From Toxoplasma gondii ME49 (lineage: Eukaryota > Apicomplexa > Conoidasida > Eucoccidiorida > Sarcocystidae): 64,000 bases of DNA. The notes beneath the pieces are model-generated. The model had not been told where the DNA came from. It did not search any database and saw only the letters and a program-made list of their open reading frames with translations. Every line of letters starts with the position of its first letter. The first letter of the stretch is position 1. Shown in pieces: positions 52,527 through 64,000 of the stretch. Both the position numbers and the translations under genes were made by a program. The stretch covers positions 560,954 through 624,953 of the forward strand of contig NC_031470.1 of the NCBI RefSeq assembly GCF_000006565.2, given 5' to 3'.

Positions 52527-55500
52527 ATGCTGACCGACGGCATTCTTCCCCCGTCAGGGCGGGGGAGTGCCCACGGCGACCAGACCCCCGAGCCTGTCTC
52601 CATGTCTCCTTCCTCTTCATCCGTCATTAGCACTGCTCCTTGCTCGTCTTTCTCTTGTTCTCCTCATTCTGTCGTCAGCTTGTCCTCTGCTGCCTCGTCT
52701 GCACCGGGGAAGGTCCACCACGTGGTACAGTCTCGTCGAAAGTCTGACAAGTCGATTGGTGCCGGTGAAGCCCAGAGTTTGGCTTCTTCCCACCCACTTT
52801 CGCCTGCGGGCGGAGGAGCGGGAGGACCCTCAACGATCCCAGTGGCTTCTCCGAGCGGCTCTCAGGGGGGTCATGGACCTTCTGGGCAAGGCGCCACTCT
52901 TCCGCCTTCTCCTGGAGGAGGTGGAACAAGCCACCACGGAGCTATGGGCGGGTCTGGACGGCGACAAGAGAGCAACAAAGCCGTCGCTGTCGGCTCGGGC
53001 AACAATGTACAGTGTCACAGCCACTTGCGATTCCTTAGTCACTTGCCCCCCTATGACCGGTCGGTCATCCCCATGTGCTCCTTCACAGCTGAAGGAGTGC
53101 CGATTCTCAAACGGCAACAAAGTAAGACCGCTGACCACGATACACTGTCGTCATCGGTCTTTTTACCGTGCGTGCGTAAAATGTAGCAACATGTGGGTGG
53201 ATGTAATGGGTCGGAACCGTTCGTGTACGCAGAGACAATGACGTTGTCCACCGATAGCTTGCTTCGAGAAGCCGTTATCTGAGGTGTGTGTGTGTCTGGT
53301 GCTTGTTTGCGCGTTCTGGGCCAGAAGGTCGGAGACAGAAGTGCGTCAACAAACGCGACGAACAGGTGTCTCTACAGACTCGCGTGGTCATGGATTTTCA
53401 GCAGGACCAGGTCCACCCCGCAGTCATTCGCATCGGCCTTCAAATGGGGAAGAGGCGCGTGACAGGCACAAATGCACGGACGGTCGCCATGCTGACGGGT
53501 GAGCGTGTTGGCTTGACGGTGAGCTCTAGGTTTTGTACAATATTGAGAGTATATCTTGGGCTTCTGCCTGACTTGGGTGCGGGCTGTCAAACCGTATCGA
53601 TGGTTTCTGTAGAGACTCTTGGACTGAACTGCGCATACAAGTGAAAGGAGCTGTGACACAGGGTGTGTGCCGCGTGCTTCGTAAGAGCACGAAGGTGGTT
53701 TTTCAAAGCTGTATGGACTAGGGAGCAGCGAAACACATATGACTTCGATACCTCTGCTCAGATGCATTCGCTTTTTGATGGTTCAGTCTGGGCGTTAAAA
53801 CGCCTTGCCTTGTATTGGCGTGCAAGTCCGTAGGCCGCAGCCGTTTTTCAGGTTCCTATGTCCATGCAGATCCATTTTTGTATGCGGACAGATGATTCGT
53901 TTTCATCCGTCTACGGGCCGTATGAGCTTCAGCTATGTGGCAAAGGTATCACGTCGATGTCTGCCTTCTTCACCGATTGGTTGCATGTCCGTACGTCTCG
54001 TCTCTCCGGACGGAGACGTCTGCGCGCAAAACAACTTTGTTGAAGGCGGAACGAGTGTGTTGGCGTGCAGCCTTTGAGCGGTTTATTGAGGATTACTGTC
54101 CTCCGCCGTACGAAGCAATTGACAAGCATTTGAAGATCGCTCTGGATCGACAAATCAATTTCATCACGCACTGTCGGCCTCACAGTCTCTCAATGGGTGG
54201 AGCTATCCGTTGGTTGAAGAAGAGACTCTCCAGTAAGCTCTAGCACTTCTTCCTTTGCTTCTGAAGCGAGGTTCAAATGCATGCGTAGATGTGGACAAAT
54301 GCATAGGTGTACTGTCTTTTAGGCGCAGGCGTCGGCGGGTGGACACACACTTGTCAGACATGGTTAGCATGCCAGAGCCGCTGTCGAGTGCAAACGCCTC
54401 TGCTGTGTTATGCTCGATATTGGCAAATTGAACGTGTATGTCAGTGCACTGCTCTATGCATGACGGCTGACGCAAAACCGTAGTATTTGTGTATGCAGGG
54501 ATACAAGCGCAGAGTCTAGAAACATGCTTCAACCAGTAGTCTTCGCCTAGACGCGTCTGTGCATGTGTAGAAATGTCTCTCTGAAGTGCATTTCTGCCTT
54601 CTCTCGGTGTCTGCGCGCTGGCAGGTTACGCCACCATGCCCCTGCAAGAAACAAAGGTCTCTCTTTGTTCGGAGATTTCCACTTTCATCAGTCAGAGGAT
54701 TCTAGCGGCTACCTGCGCCGTCGCGGATGTTTTTCAAGAGCAACTGGCCGAGGACGGGGACTGTCTTCTCGTCTACGGAAAGTCAACTGCCGTGGTTAGA
54801 GCTGTTCTGCAGGTGAGACACATTTTCACAAAGATGTCATTGCACAGAGACTGATTCACGTAGGAACACTTACGGGGTATCTCGAAGTTTGACAGGGATC
54901 GGCTTGGTGTCCGTGGGCTCTTCTTGCCACTACAAAAAGACAGGTGTGCTGATAGAAACGCTGGTGCATAGTCTGATAGTGTTGTCGAGACGTGGCACTG
55001 GGCAAGAGGGAAAACGGCAGTTGAAAGCACACAGGAATGTAAAGGTGTGGTGAATGCGTCTTCCACAGTCTTTCCCGTCGTTTTTCGTGACTGTTTCGTG
55101 ACCGAAGTGGGGACTGCTCCACGCTTGTTTTATGCCGTTTCCTAAACTTTTTCCAGGCAAAACAAAGAGGCCGCCGGTTCACCGTTGTTGTCGTCGACTC
55201 TCACCCCCATCTCGTCGGTCAAGGAACCGCGAGGTTGTTTGCGGCTGCCGGTATTGAGGTTACCTACACTCTGATAAATGGTACGTATGCCTATGTATGG
55301 ACAGATGTTTATCCATCTAATAGGTACCTGCGTCCACACGAATCTGTGTGTGTACCAAGAGAGTCCTTCCTATGCGCCTCCTTGCCTTCTACCCTGTACT
55401 GCAATACGTGGATGAACAGCTGTGCTTGTACCCATCCGCAAGCGGACGCGTGATTTCCACTTCTCCGTAGGTCGTGTTCATGTCAGCATCTTCGTTGAGA

Positions 55501-56430
55501 CTGGTGTTCTCTGTTTGTGGCGTGGCTGTTTCTGCTACAGGTTTGTCATATCATATGGAAGATGTGACGAAGGTGGTTTTGGGAGCAGCAGCCGTGCTGG
55601 CAAATGCAGCGGTAGTGAATCGAGCAGGTGCAGCACTGGTGGCGATGGTCGGCAAGAGATACGCGAAACCGATTTTCGTTCTATGTGAAAGCTACAAGTT
55701 GTTCGACCGCATTGTGTTTGATTCATGTTCATTTAATGAGTTAGATGATCCAGAGTTAGTCTGGACGACGCCGGCGAGTTATTCTTCATCTGCGCGTGAA
55801 CGTAAGGCGGGAGGCAGTGATTCTCGCTTCGCCGACAGTACCCGTCAGTATCCCCGTCTCTCCCTTCTCATGCCGACTTCGCCTCCCCTTCCAGGGTATC
55901 CTCTCATTCGAGCTCCCTGTGCCTCGGAGTCACGCAGATCACATGTCAGTGGCGGACCAAGTGCGACATCTACAGGGGTTTGTGCGGAGTCTCCGGTTAC
56001 ATCGCAGCTTTCCTCATCGACCTTGGCCAATGGTCCTGTATCAAGACAGCAAAATGGACAAGCTGAGTACTCCTCCGGCCACGCGGGAGGAAAGCCGGAT
56101 GGACAGCACATCGCACCGACACCGTGTGGCAGCAGCCAGCCTTGCGTCGCTTCCCCGTGTGGCGGAGACGAAGAATCAGAGTTAAGGAGCTCAAGCAGAA
56201 GCAAAATGTCACGGGGAGGTGGAGCAGAAAGCGTACATCCTGTTACTGGTCGACAAGCAGAAGGCGGAAACTTACCAGCCTCCGAAGTTTGTGTCATGAA
56301 TCTCTGTTATGATGTAACGCCTGCTCAGTTTGTCGACTTTGTTGTTATTGAAGACGGCGTTTATCCTGCTTCCAATGTGCCTGCTCTCGTTCGCGGGGCT
56401 GGCCGAGTTGGCGGGGTTGCGGGGGACTAG
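52527..56430 (+). CDS. eIF2Bdelta: Translation initiation factor eIF2B subunit delta, 6 exons (710 aa)
   Basis: Regulatory-core subunit of the guanine nucleotide exchange factor that recycles eIF2-GDP; it senses eIF2-alpha phosphorylation during stress. Exons are 52527-53121, 53325-53498, 54071-54232, 54625-54812, 55157-55280 and 55541-56430. Residues 1-160 are Ser/Pro/Gly-rich. Family blocks are HLPPYDR (exon 1), VHPAVIRIGLQMGKRRVTGTN (exon 2; first 20 are the core), AFERFIEDYCPPP with CRPHSLSMGGAI (exon 3), DGDCLLVYGKSTAVVRAVL (exon 4), GRRFTVVVVDSHPHLVGQGT (exon 5), and VVLGAAAVLANAAVVNR, NELDDPELV and NLCYDVTPAQFVDFV (exon 6). Between NELDDPELV (480-488) and NLCYDVTP (668-675) there is a disordered insertion of roughly 155-180 residues not found in human or yeast delta. 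The C-terminal VYPASNVPALVR is the expected family end. The alpha and beta paralogues are excluded by the long N-terminus and delta-type blocks. Confidence 0.94.
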
Positions 56431-59400
56431 GTGGAGAGAGGCCAAGCAACGAACAGTTCGAAGAAGATAGGCGGACGAACAAGAAGAAAGAAAACATAGA
56501 AGGTGTCTTTTGCGAATAACAACATTGCTAGGATAATCGAGGAAATGGTCGAGTTCCTGATCACGGTTGTGGGCGGGTTTGATGGCGGTGTCACGGCGGG
56601 TCGCGCCTGGAGATCAGATCTGAGAAAGACCACGAGACTCGTCACTGTTTAGGCGAGTCACCTCGAAGAGCTTGGTCCATGAAACGAGCGAGTTAGCGGG
56701 TGATGCCGGCTTCTTTACATCTGGTTCCTTTTTAGATGGGCGTTACGATCGTGGACGTGGAAAGCATATAAAAGCAAACGACGCTGAGGTCTTTTCAAGA
56801 ATTGTAGGTTGAGAAAACAATGATTGTGATCGGTGCCCTTGTGTGTCACAGACATTATAAGAGTTCATTGTATCGCAGGACCAGTGTGCGAAGGGGATCA
56901 CGCAGTGAGTCATTTTGCCTTCTGGTTTCCCTGTCCTTGTCTTTGTTATTTGGGCGCGACGGTTTCTGTTGTTTCCTGCTGCTTGTCGGTGGCGAACGCT
57001 GTTTTGCAAGCCGTGCATGCGCATTCGGCTCGTAAATATATGCTGTATAGCGGCAGCGACGAGAAGATGCTTACTTCTGATCACGAACATGCGAATGGAC
57101 GGAACCAAAGGTTTCGTTTGGGTAGAGCAAGGTGGACGGCCCCGATGAAAATGCCAATTGGGGTACTCCTTCAGAGGTGTCATGAAGGGGTGAAGGTACC
57201 ACTGATGGGAGCTTGCTACCTTTCGAAGACAGACACCGAGCTGTCACGCTCAGTGCATGTTAGAGATGTCTCAAAAACGTCCGTTACAAAGGTAACACCT
57301 CGTCACTGACAAGGCAAGCCTCTTCGCTGTGTCGGCGGTTGCTCTGGCCGACTGTAATAGCCGTCGATGTGTTTAGCATTAAGTCAATAGTGGCCACGAG
57401 CAAGGAGGGATTCATTCAATTACGTCACGCCCACGAATCCCGAAGCGGATGCCACTGCGTTCCAGAGTGCACCTTGCAAGAACCACCGGCGGTATCACGA
57501 GACAATCGGATCAGGCTGCGGTGATATCCCAATTTCCGCACCGAAGCAACACTTTCACCGCCCCAACAGCACTTTTCTTGGGGTGAGTATTACTCGTTGC
57601 CTCGCGGAAGACCTCTCACACCGTCTACATGGACGGAACTAAGCACGACGGGCAGATGCCGACGGCTATGTTGTTTCTCGAATGAGACGAAATTTCGTAC
57701 GAATATGTAAAGGCTGTCAGACGACTCACAGACTCTGATCTCGTGTTTCGCCACTATCTCATGAGGTATGTTGCGTTTCTGTCTTTATGAAGTATGAACA
57801 TTTCTTACTCCACAGCAATGTACAGCTATGGCAGGCGAAGGCAGATTAAAAAGTGTACGTCACGTGACACCCTGTAGAACTCACGCAGCAAAATCTTTGG
57901 TTTCGCGCTGTAACTCTGGTGTCAAGGGCAGCTTGTACCCCTAACGATTGGTCGGGTTTTCCTCCCTGTATTCTTCAGTCGGGGAATGCTTCCTTGCCAG
58001 TGTTCAGTACGCAGCAACAGCAGCAGACAGTCGCAGCGAACCGTTTTATGCATCACGCCACGACGTCCATTTATCCGCCTTTTCAAGAGTGTTGGTCGGT
58101 CAGAAGAGTGAAACATTATCAGAGAACTCTCAGCATCGGGACCAAAGGAAAACGATGAAAGTATGACTGAGGAGCATGAAAATTGATAAACCGTCAGAGT
58201 GGCTTTCGTTCAGTATGACGGACAGTGGCACATGACAGCGAAAACAATTTCGCCAGCATTCCCACATACCAACTTCCGGACACCGTTGCTCGCGAACCGT
58301 TACAGATATGCCCAGTATCCTTTAGGCGGCAAAAGCACAATAGAGAAGGATTTTCCAATCCGGGCTGTACGAAGTATGTAATAAAAAAAAAGAACTCCTT
58401 TTTCATTTTAGATGCAGACGAAAGTATGAGCCGGCAAAATGCAAAGAAATACTTATTCGGTCACTCGGGATTTTTTTTCACGCCACTCGGAAAAGCGCTT
58501 TTCAGCGAAATGGGGCTTGCGTTTTATTCGTTTTTCACACCCTTCCCTCCCAGCTCTACTTTTTTTTCTGAGTCTTTCACCGGTAGAGGTTAGAAGAAGT
58601 GGTGTGATGTGCCTCTCGGAAGGACAGGCTGTTCGGTTTCTCTTCTCTTGCACGAGCAAAAAACCGTGAGATGAGCCACGGTCACCCACGAAGACGCGTT
58701 CAACCATCTTCCACTTCCTCCTTCTCTCCGAGAAACCGTTACACACGCGTGACTTTGTCTGTGTGTATTGGAACCGCGCTACAGTACTCTACTGACCCGG
58801 TGAAATATATATGCATATACATATATGCATATATATATATATATATATACTACCACGTGCTGATAAATAAATGTAAGCACGTTTCTACGGGTTATTGGTT
58901 TTACTCGTCCTTCGTGACGTCTGCAGCTTGCGTCGAATTCACGTGATGGTCGATGACTGCAAGATCCTGCTGGAGACGCCAGTGACCTGTGTTGTTCGCC
59001 TTGCGAGTGTCATAGAAAGACAGAACGTTTTTGCTTCCACTTTGGCTTTGGAGAAACTCGACGGACCGCATTTCATCGTCAGTCTGCACACACATGCGTA
59101 ACATAGCGCACAAGACAAACGTCCAAAAGTGTACACAACAATGAATGCACCTTTCTTCACGTTGCACCACTGACGCGCAACAGAGAGGGCACGAAGATTT
59201 GAGTCCGTGGTTCGATTCACATTAAAGTTAAATCTTGGCGTTTACCTTCCACCTCGGGAAAGTGGCTGCCGCAATATGATCTAACATGTAAATTATGACG
59301 ACGCGTGTCAGTGTGACTCAAGTGTAACGTGACAGCGTGCACCATTGGCGCCATGAATGAACAAGCCAGAACGAGAGATCCGGACCACCGCTGGTCCGTC

Positions 59401-62294
59401 GGCCAACCATAATTGCTTAAAGGCCATGCGAATCTTGCTGCGCTGCTAATTGCACTAAGTCAACAACCACAGAAGCATACTTCCTGCCGATCCGTCGACA
59501 GGATGCAGAGTGGTGCCGTACAGAACCACTGGTGCTTAACATACCCAGACGAGGAGCACAAGGTTCCTCTCCAGGAGTCACAGTTAGAATACGCTTGAAA
59601 GAGTGTCTCCACCAGAGAAGCACACCACTGACCACACATGTGTGGCTGGGGCATGCTGAAGCGAAACTCAAATAATTCAGCCTATCTGACCCATATTTTG
59701 GAGACAATAAGCGACATGCATGCTCGGTCTACGGTCAAGTGGCTATAGGGAAGGAAAAATACTACGTCAATGAACTCATTGTAACCACTCCGTTGTCACA
59801 GCTAGGAAATGCGAAATTCCATGCCCACACGTGCACACACCTGTATAAGTGACGGTTCTGAAGGGATAGAACAGCTATTGGCGGTCACGTTCGTTCACTG
59901 TGCGCCGGACCTCCAGGCCTTCGCTACTGGGGGCATGGCCTCAACCAGCACACAGGAATATCTACATTCGCACGCGGAAAAAGACCAATATCTACGAGTG
60001 CATCAATAGTGCTTGAATACTGCATGAACCAATCAGTCGCCTGTCAACTCCACTGATATCTGGTGCCGCTGGTTTTCAAGTACATAATGATATATATATA
60101 TATATATATCCGCAGCGTTATCATTCCATACACGTGAGCATGCATGTAAGTTTATACAGTAGGAAACACATAGTCCGTGAAAGCGTTACCTGTCGGATGT
60201 ATTGGTACAGCATCATAGGAGGCAGAAGAGGCCACATCGTCCTGCAGAATGTTCCAGCCTTGATAACACGCAACGCCGTCTTTGGGGAGACATTGCGGTA
60301 GCTCATCATGCTAAGACCCTTGCACAGGAGACGCGCAGATCCGCGAAACATATTGCATTTCGCAGCTCCTGATGAGCCTGCCCCCCCAGCGACGTTACCG
60401 CAGCTATGTGTTGACATTTTGGAACTGTTGCTCACAAGGGAGAACGCGCACTATTCCGACTGATAGTAGGCCGCTACAACAACTCTCAGAAGGCTTAACG
60501 GTATGGTGAGTGTTCACCTTTCAAACGAGAGAATGTTTTCTACGAGCAGTACACTACCATCGCATTTTTAGGCGTTCTCTTGACGACGCTCGGAGTTGCG
60601 AAGAGCACCCGACGGATAAACAGACAGTCCGCCACAGACAGTAACGGTTAAACACGATTATAAGGAAGTCTTTTTCTCTTCAGAACACCTAGCCAGAAGA
60701 GGAGATACCGATTTACAAGAGGGTGGCAAGCGCTGCTTGCATGGAGGAGGACCTTCCTACGGTTCTCGTGCAGACGGTGTTGCTTCGCCGGCGATGAAGG
60801 AAAGGGGTCGCTGACAACTCATACACCAAAACGAATGGGCGTCAAGGGTGCCACAGTCGAAAAACACACGTCAACGTTCAGAAAAAGAGAAGAATTCAGT
60901 GTATTTCGAGGTTTAGAGGTGAATTTCAAGAAGAACGAGCGGCAGGAAACAGACTTCTCGAAGGTTGGTATGCTTCAGGCAAATCGTGGCCGAGAACACA
61001 CGTCACAGAAATTAGCACTGAGTCTTTACGTAAGAGCTGTACTTCCTGAAGTCAGCACACTCAAAGACAATTGATGCTTCTTTCAAAATATTCACCATCA
61101 CGGAAAAAAGGTGGCTTGGATAAAGAGAAAAGGGTCCTTCAAATGTACGCGATGGTGCCCCCGCCCCGCAGCAGCCAGCGCCAGCGGCGATGTTCCGCAT
61201 ACGCAGCATAAAAAAATTTTGTGCTGGTCCACAAACCTTGCACCGAAACACTTTTTGTGGGCTACTCTGGATCGGTATTCTAGCGATAGATAGTGAAAAC
61301 TGATCATGAACGTGTAAACCACCGAGGAGACAAAAGTCAGATATCCCGCTTTTCCGCAACAACAGTGTCTCCACCGTATCGGTGCCTGTAGTGTGTCTCA
61401 ACCGGGCCCAGACCGTCTCGCGCTCGAAACAGTAAGCGATATCTCACAAAATATGGAACAGCGAAATGTCAGAAAACTACAGGGCACGATAGGTAGATTC
61501 CAAAGCAACTGGGCGGCGAAGAGAAAGTAGACGACCCGGTTGCTGTCCGGGTGCTGCTGTATCCTGTGGAGATCGTGTCAGCTCGTCGGCGTGTATAGAT
61601 TCTCAAACTACACTTTCCACGTAGCGAGGAAATCGATGAATTTCAAGGCGGCCGTCAAACGGGTACCGCATTGTGCCTTGTGAAACAAGAGAGCAGTTGC
61701 GCATTCGTTTGTCTGACAGACATGGTGCTGAACACCAGAAACGTGGTTCTATGTGGTACGAAAACTCCTGCAAATTACTTGCCGGCTGTCACGGGCAATA
61801 TCTACAAAGCCATTTCCGCTCACGATCGCGGGGCTGGTAGTCTTCATCAGAAGGTGAAACGGGTTCTCATTAAAGGAGTGCCAACCTGAAAACGGGCTGA
61901 GTGATGCCAGTTTCATGTTCGCATAGCACTCGTGCTATCAAGTAAAGCCGTAGTATATGCCCAAGCCGCACAGTAACCGCGAATGAGCTACGGGCTACGT
62001 TACGGACACACTGCGGAAAGCAGCAGCTACTGCCTCGGGTAGCAGCCATGGCACACGGACAGACCAGCAAATAGTGTGCCGGGTTGGTTCAACGCCGACA
62101 CTCTGCGTATTCTTGGCATTTCTAGCTAGGGTGACCACAGCATGGTCTGCTCTGGATTCCACGGGGAGACACCCCCGCATAGCGGCCGGTGCCCACCTGG
62201 TGAGCAAAGGAAAAGAGGAATCACTTTCGTCTATCGCCCGCATGTACACATCTGCAAAAACAACGAGTATCGAAACGAGCACAACATTACCCCA
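56431..62294. other. Convergent intergenic region, about 5.9 kb
   Basis: It lies between the eIF2B delta stop and the P-type ATPase stop, so it should hold two 3' UTRs. (TA)n blocks lie at about 58804-58852 and 60088-60112. Open frames (56833-57309 +, 60121-60435 -, 61012-61401 -) are short, lack motifs and are not called. A small gene with tiny exons cannot be excluded. Confidence 0.45.
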
Positions 62295-64000
62295 TCAACG
62301 CGTGATCGAAGGAACCGCGCATCCTTTTCCGACATCCGGGTGCAGCGGGATACTGGTTTTCCCGGATGAGCGCGACACTTCCCTATTTTTCTGGTCCACG
62401 GCGACTCGGTGTTTCGCAGTGCCAGCATCGGCATCGTCGAAGCCGGTCCGGCACGCTCCCTCTTCACTAGTGATTGAAACAACGAAGGAATTCGCGTCCT
62501 TCCTCGGCAGCGAGACTTCGTCCTCGGTGCTTGTTTTCCCTGGCTCAGGCGATACTTTGTGCTCCTTTCTGTCAATGTGACTTTTCCCATGGTCATTCTT
62601 GACAAGCTCACCGGCATCCGTTACTGCAGCAAGAAAAGCGTCTTCCACTTTCTCTTCAAGCTTTTCCACATTACGCTCGCGCTCCTCCAGAAAATGCACC
62701 GTATTCTGCATTACTTTCGACGCGACGTTGTTGTTCTCGATCTCCCGCTGGCAGGCGGTCTCAGCTATAGATTTGTACACTACATTTCGTGTTATCACTG
62801 GCCACGCATACTTGTAGAAGCCGATCTTGGTGGCATCCATTACAAAAAACCATAGGATGCCCCAGAAGATCGTGACCCACGCTTGACCCCAATTGATTCC
62901 CACCATACGTGGTCCCGACCCGGGCCTCCATGCGATCTTCCAGTAAATTGAAAGGAATATTGTCACCACCACAGCACAAATTTGGGGAATAATGATAACG
63001 AGGGCCGGGAACTGGTTATTCTCGTTGTACCTACAAAATAGGCCTCGTGTTCGAACACTCTGAAACGAGAACTGGATGAGGACAGTCATCAAAAGCCATA
63101 CACCAGCATTTGTTTGGTAGCTCATGAAGTGTTCAGAAACCGGGAGAGGCCAATCAGGAGTGAACTTTGGTAATCCCCATCGGGGCCACCAGTTGACACA
63201 GTGTGACGGATCTGCGAATACAACGTAGAGCAGAATAGAGACTGTCGCTAGAAAACCAAGCCAAGTGGAGAGGCAAATTACCCTCAGCATTGACCAGATC
63301 ATGGGTGAGGTGGAACTCGCAACTCGATCGCGAGAGCAACTCATCAAGACAAAGTCATTAATCATTGACATGAGAACCAAAGTCCAGGATGGAAACTGAT
63401 ACCGCAAAATTACTATACATCCCCACCACATGCCCAAAATGATCAAGCTAGTGTATATGCGGAAAATAATGTAGGATTCAACGCGTTTGAAGATTTGTCT
63501 CGACAGAGACATGACAGTGATGATTGTCTTCAGGCCAGGTGCAAACAGAATGATGTCTGCTGCTGCCCTCGCTGCTTGAGTTGCGCCGCTAACCGCGATA
63601 CCAATAGTCGCTCGTTTCAATGCTGGAGCATCGTTCACTCCATCACCTGTCATTGCTACTAGCTTGTGCGCATCCATCATCGCATTCACTATTGCGTACT
63701 TATGTTCTGGGAAAACGCCAGCGAATCCATCAACAGTTTCAATAAATTCGGCAAGAGCTTTCCCTTGTACCAGGCCAGTCTCCTTCTCTTCTTTCCATAT
63801 TTCTGGGCCGACGATGTTTGTGCCCATGTGCAGCTGTCTGGCAGTCTCAACAGCAATGGCCTGTTGATCGCCAGTTACCATTATTACACGAATACCCAAT
63901 TCGTTTGCCCTCTGGATAGTTGCGGCAGTGTCTTCACGAGGAGGGTCGAACAGCGATAAGTACCCGACAAGCTTCCAGCGCGGCGCGTCACCAGCCACAC
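62295..64000 (-). CDS. P3A-type P-type ATPase (plasma-membrane H+-ATPase-like), C-terminal part, 5' truncated by window edge
   Basis: The open frame continues through the right edge and the ATG at 63998 is internal. From the N-terminal side: LFDPPREDT, MVTGDQQAIAVETARQL and the hinge AMTGDGVNDAPALK (metal binding and catalytic P domain), then SGATQAARAAADIIL, all typical of P3A proton pumps of plants, fungi and protists. The phosphorylated-Asp motif (DKTGT) lies beyond the window. Hydrophobic segments at about 63,470-63,330, 63,290-63,215, 63,110-63,040, 63,010-62,930 and 62,870-62,810 are the M5-M10 bundle. The hydrophilic C-terminal tail of about 180 residues contains a probable coiled coil (HFLEERERNVEKLEEKVED); in plant and fungal pumps the tail is autoinhibitory, but here that is only inference. 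No intron is visible in this part. Confidence 0.93.
   Translation of the reverse strand, partial: VAGDAPRWKLVGYLSLFDPPREDTAATIQRANELGIRVIMVTGDQQAIAVETARQLHMGTNIVGPEIWKEEKETGLVQGKALAEFIETVDGFAGVFPEHKYAIVNAMMDAHKLVAMTGDGVNDAPALKRATIGIAVSGATQAARAAADIILFAPGLKTIITVMSLSRQIFKRVESYIIFRIYTSLIILGMWWGCIVILRYQFPSWTLVLMSMINDFVLMSCSRDRVASSTSPMIWSMLRVICLSTWLGFLATVSILLYVVFADPSHCVNWWPRWGLPKFTPDWPLPVSEHFMSYQTNAGVWLLMTVLIQFSFQSVRTRGLFCRYNENNQFPALVIIIPQICAVVVTIFLSIYWKIAWRPGSGPRMVGINWGQAWVTIFWGILWFFVMDATKIGFYKYAWPVITRNVVYKSIAETACQREIENNNVASKVMQNTVHFLEERERNVEKLEEKVEDAFLAAVTDAGELVKNDHGKSHIDRKEHKVSPEPGKTSTEDEVSLPRKDANSFVVSITSEEGACRTGFDDADAGTAKHRVAVDQKNREVSRSSGKTSIPLHPDVGKGCAVPSITR

Noticed and set aside
59150..59225. 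tRNA-like T-arm (GTGGTTCGATTCAC)
   Set aside because: No matching D-arm, anticodon stem or acceptor stem could be drawn around it.

Overview
The window looks like nuclear DNA of a coccidian apicomplexan, most likely Toxoplasma gondii or a close relative. Most genes are split by introns of about 300-1500 bp with GT..AG borders. Intergenic DNA and introns carry many (TA)n blocks with GCATGC-type flanks. One gene is an intronless rhoptry-type (ROP) kinase-like protein, a lineage-specific family, and another is a P3A-type proton ATPase. No rRNA, tRNA, CRISPR array or prokaryotic operon was found. Species and chromosome are inferred, because no database search was possible.

Left part (1-32 kb): the 3' exons of a type I protein arginine methyltransferase (+, 690-4212); a two-exon protein with a START-like C-terminal half (+, 8287-11123); the GPI-transamidase catalytic subunit GPI8 with a perfect 21-bp minisatellite in its coding sequence (-, 13543-15357); a radical-SAM methyltransferase of the RlmN/Cfr family spread over at least ten small exons (-, about 18443-27659); and, divergent from it, an ATP10-type mitochondrial ATP synthase assembly factor (+, resolved part 28893-30210). 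The retromer subunit VPS29 (-, 32156-32767) follows.

Right part (33-64 kb): a secreted ROP-family pseudokinase (-, 35633-37726), a 14-exon VID27 homologue (-, 39729-46873), a six-exon eIF2B delta subunit (+, 52527-56430), and the 3' part of a P-type H+-ATPase running off the right edge (-, 62295-64000). Intergenic regions here are long (up to 5.9 kb), poorer in microsatellites, and hold no gene I can support.

Most genes are unrelated housekeeping functions: protein methylation, GPI anchoring, retromer sorting, translation initiation, ion transport. Two adjacent divergent genes are both organelle-type, the Cfr/RlmN-like rRNA methyltransferase and ATP10. The most notable item is that methyltransferase. 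Its assembled core resembles the Cfr branch (the antibiotic-resistance 23S rRNA methylase) more than housekeeping RlmN at several diagnostic stretches. Exon joins were worked out by hand from splice signals, reading phase and family conservation.
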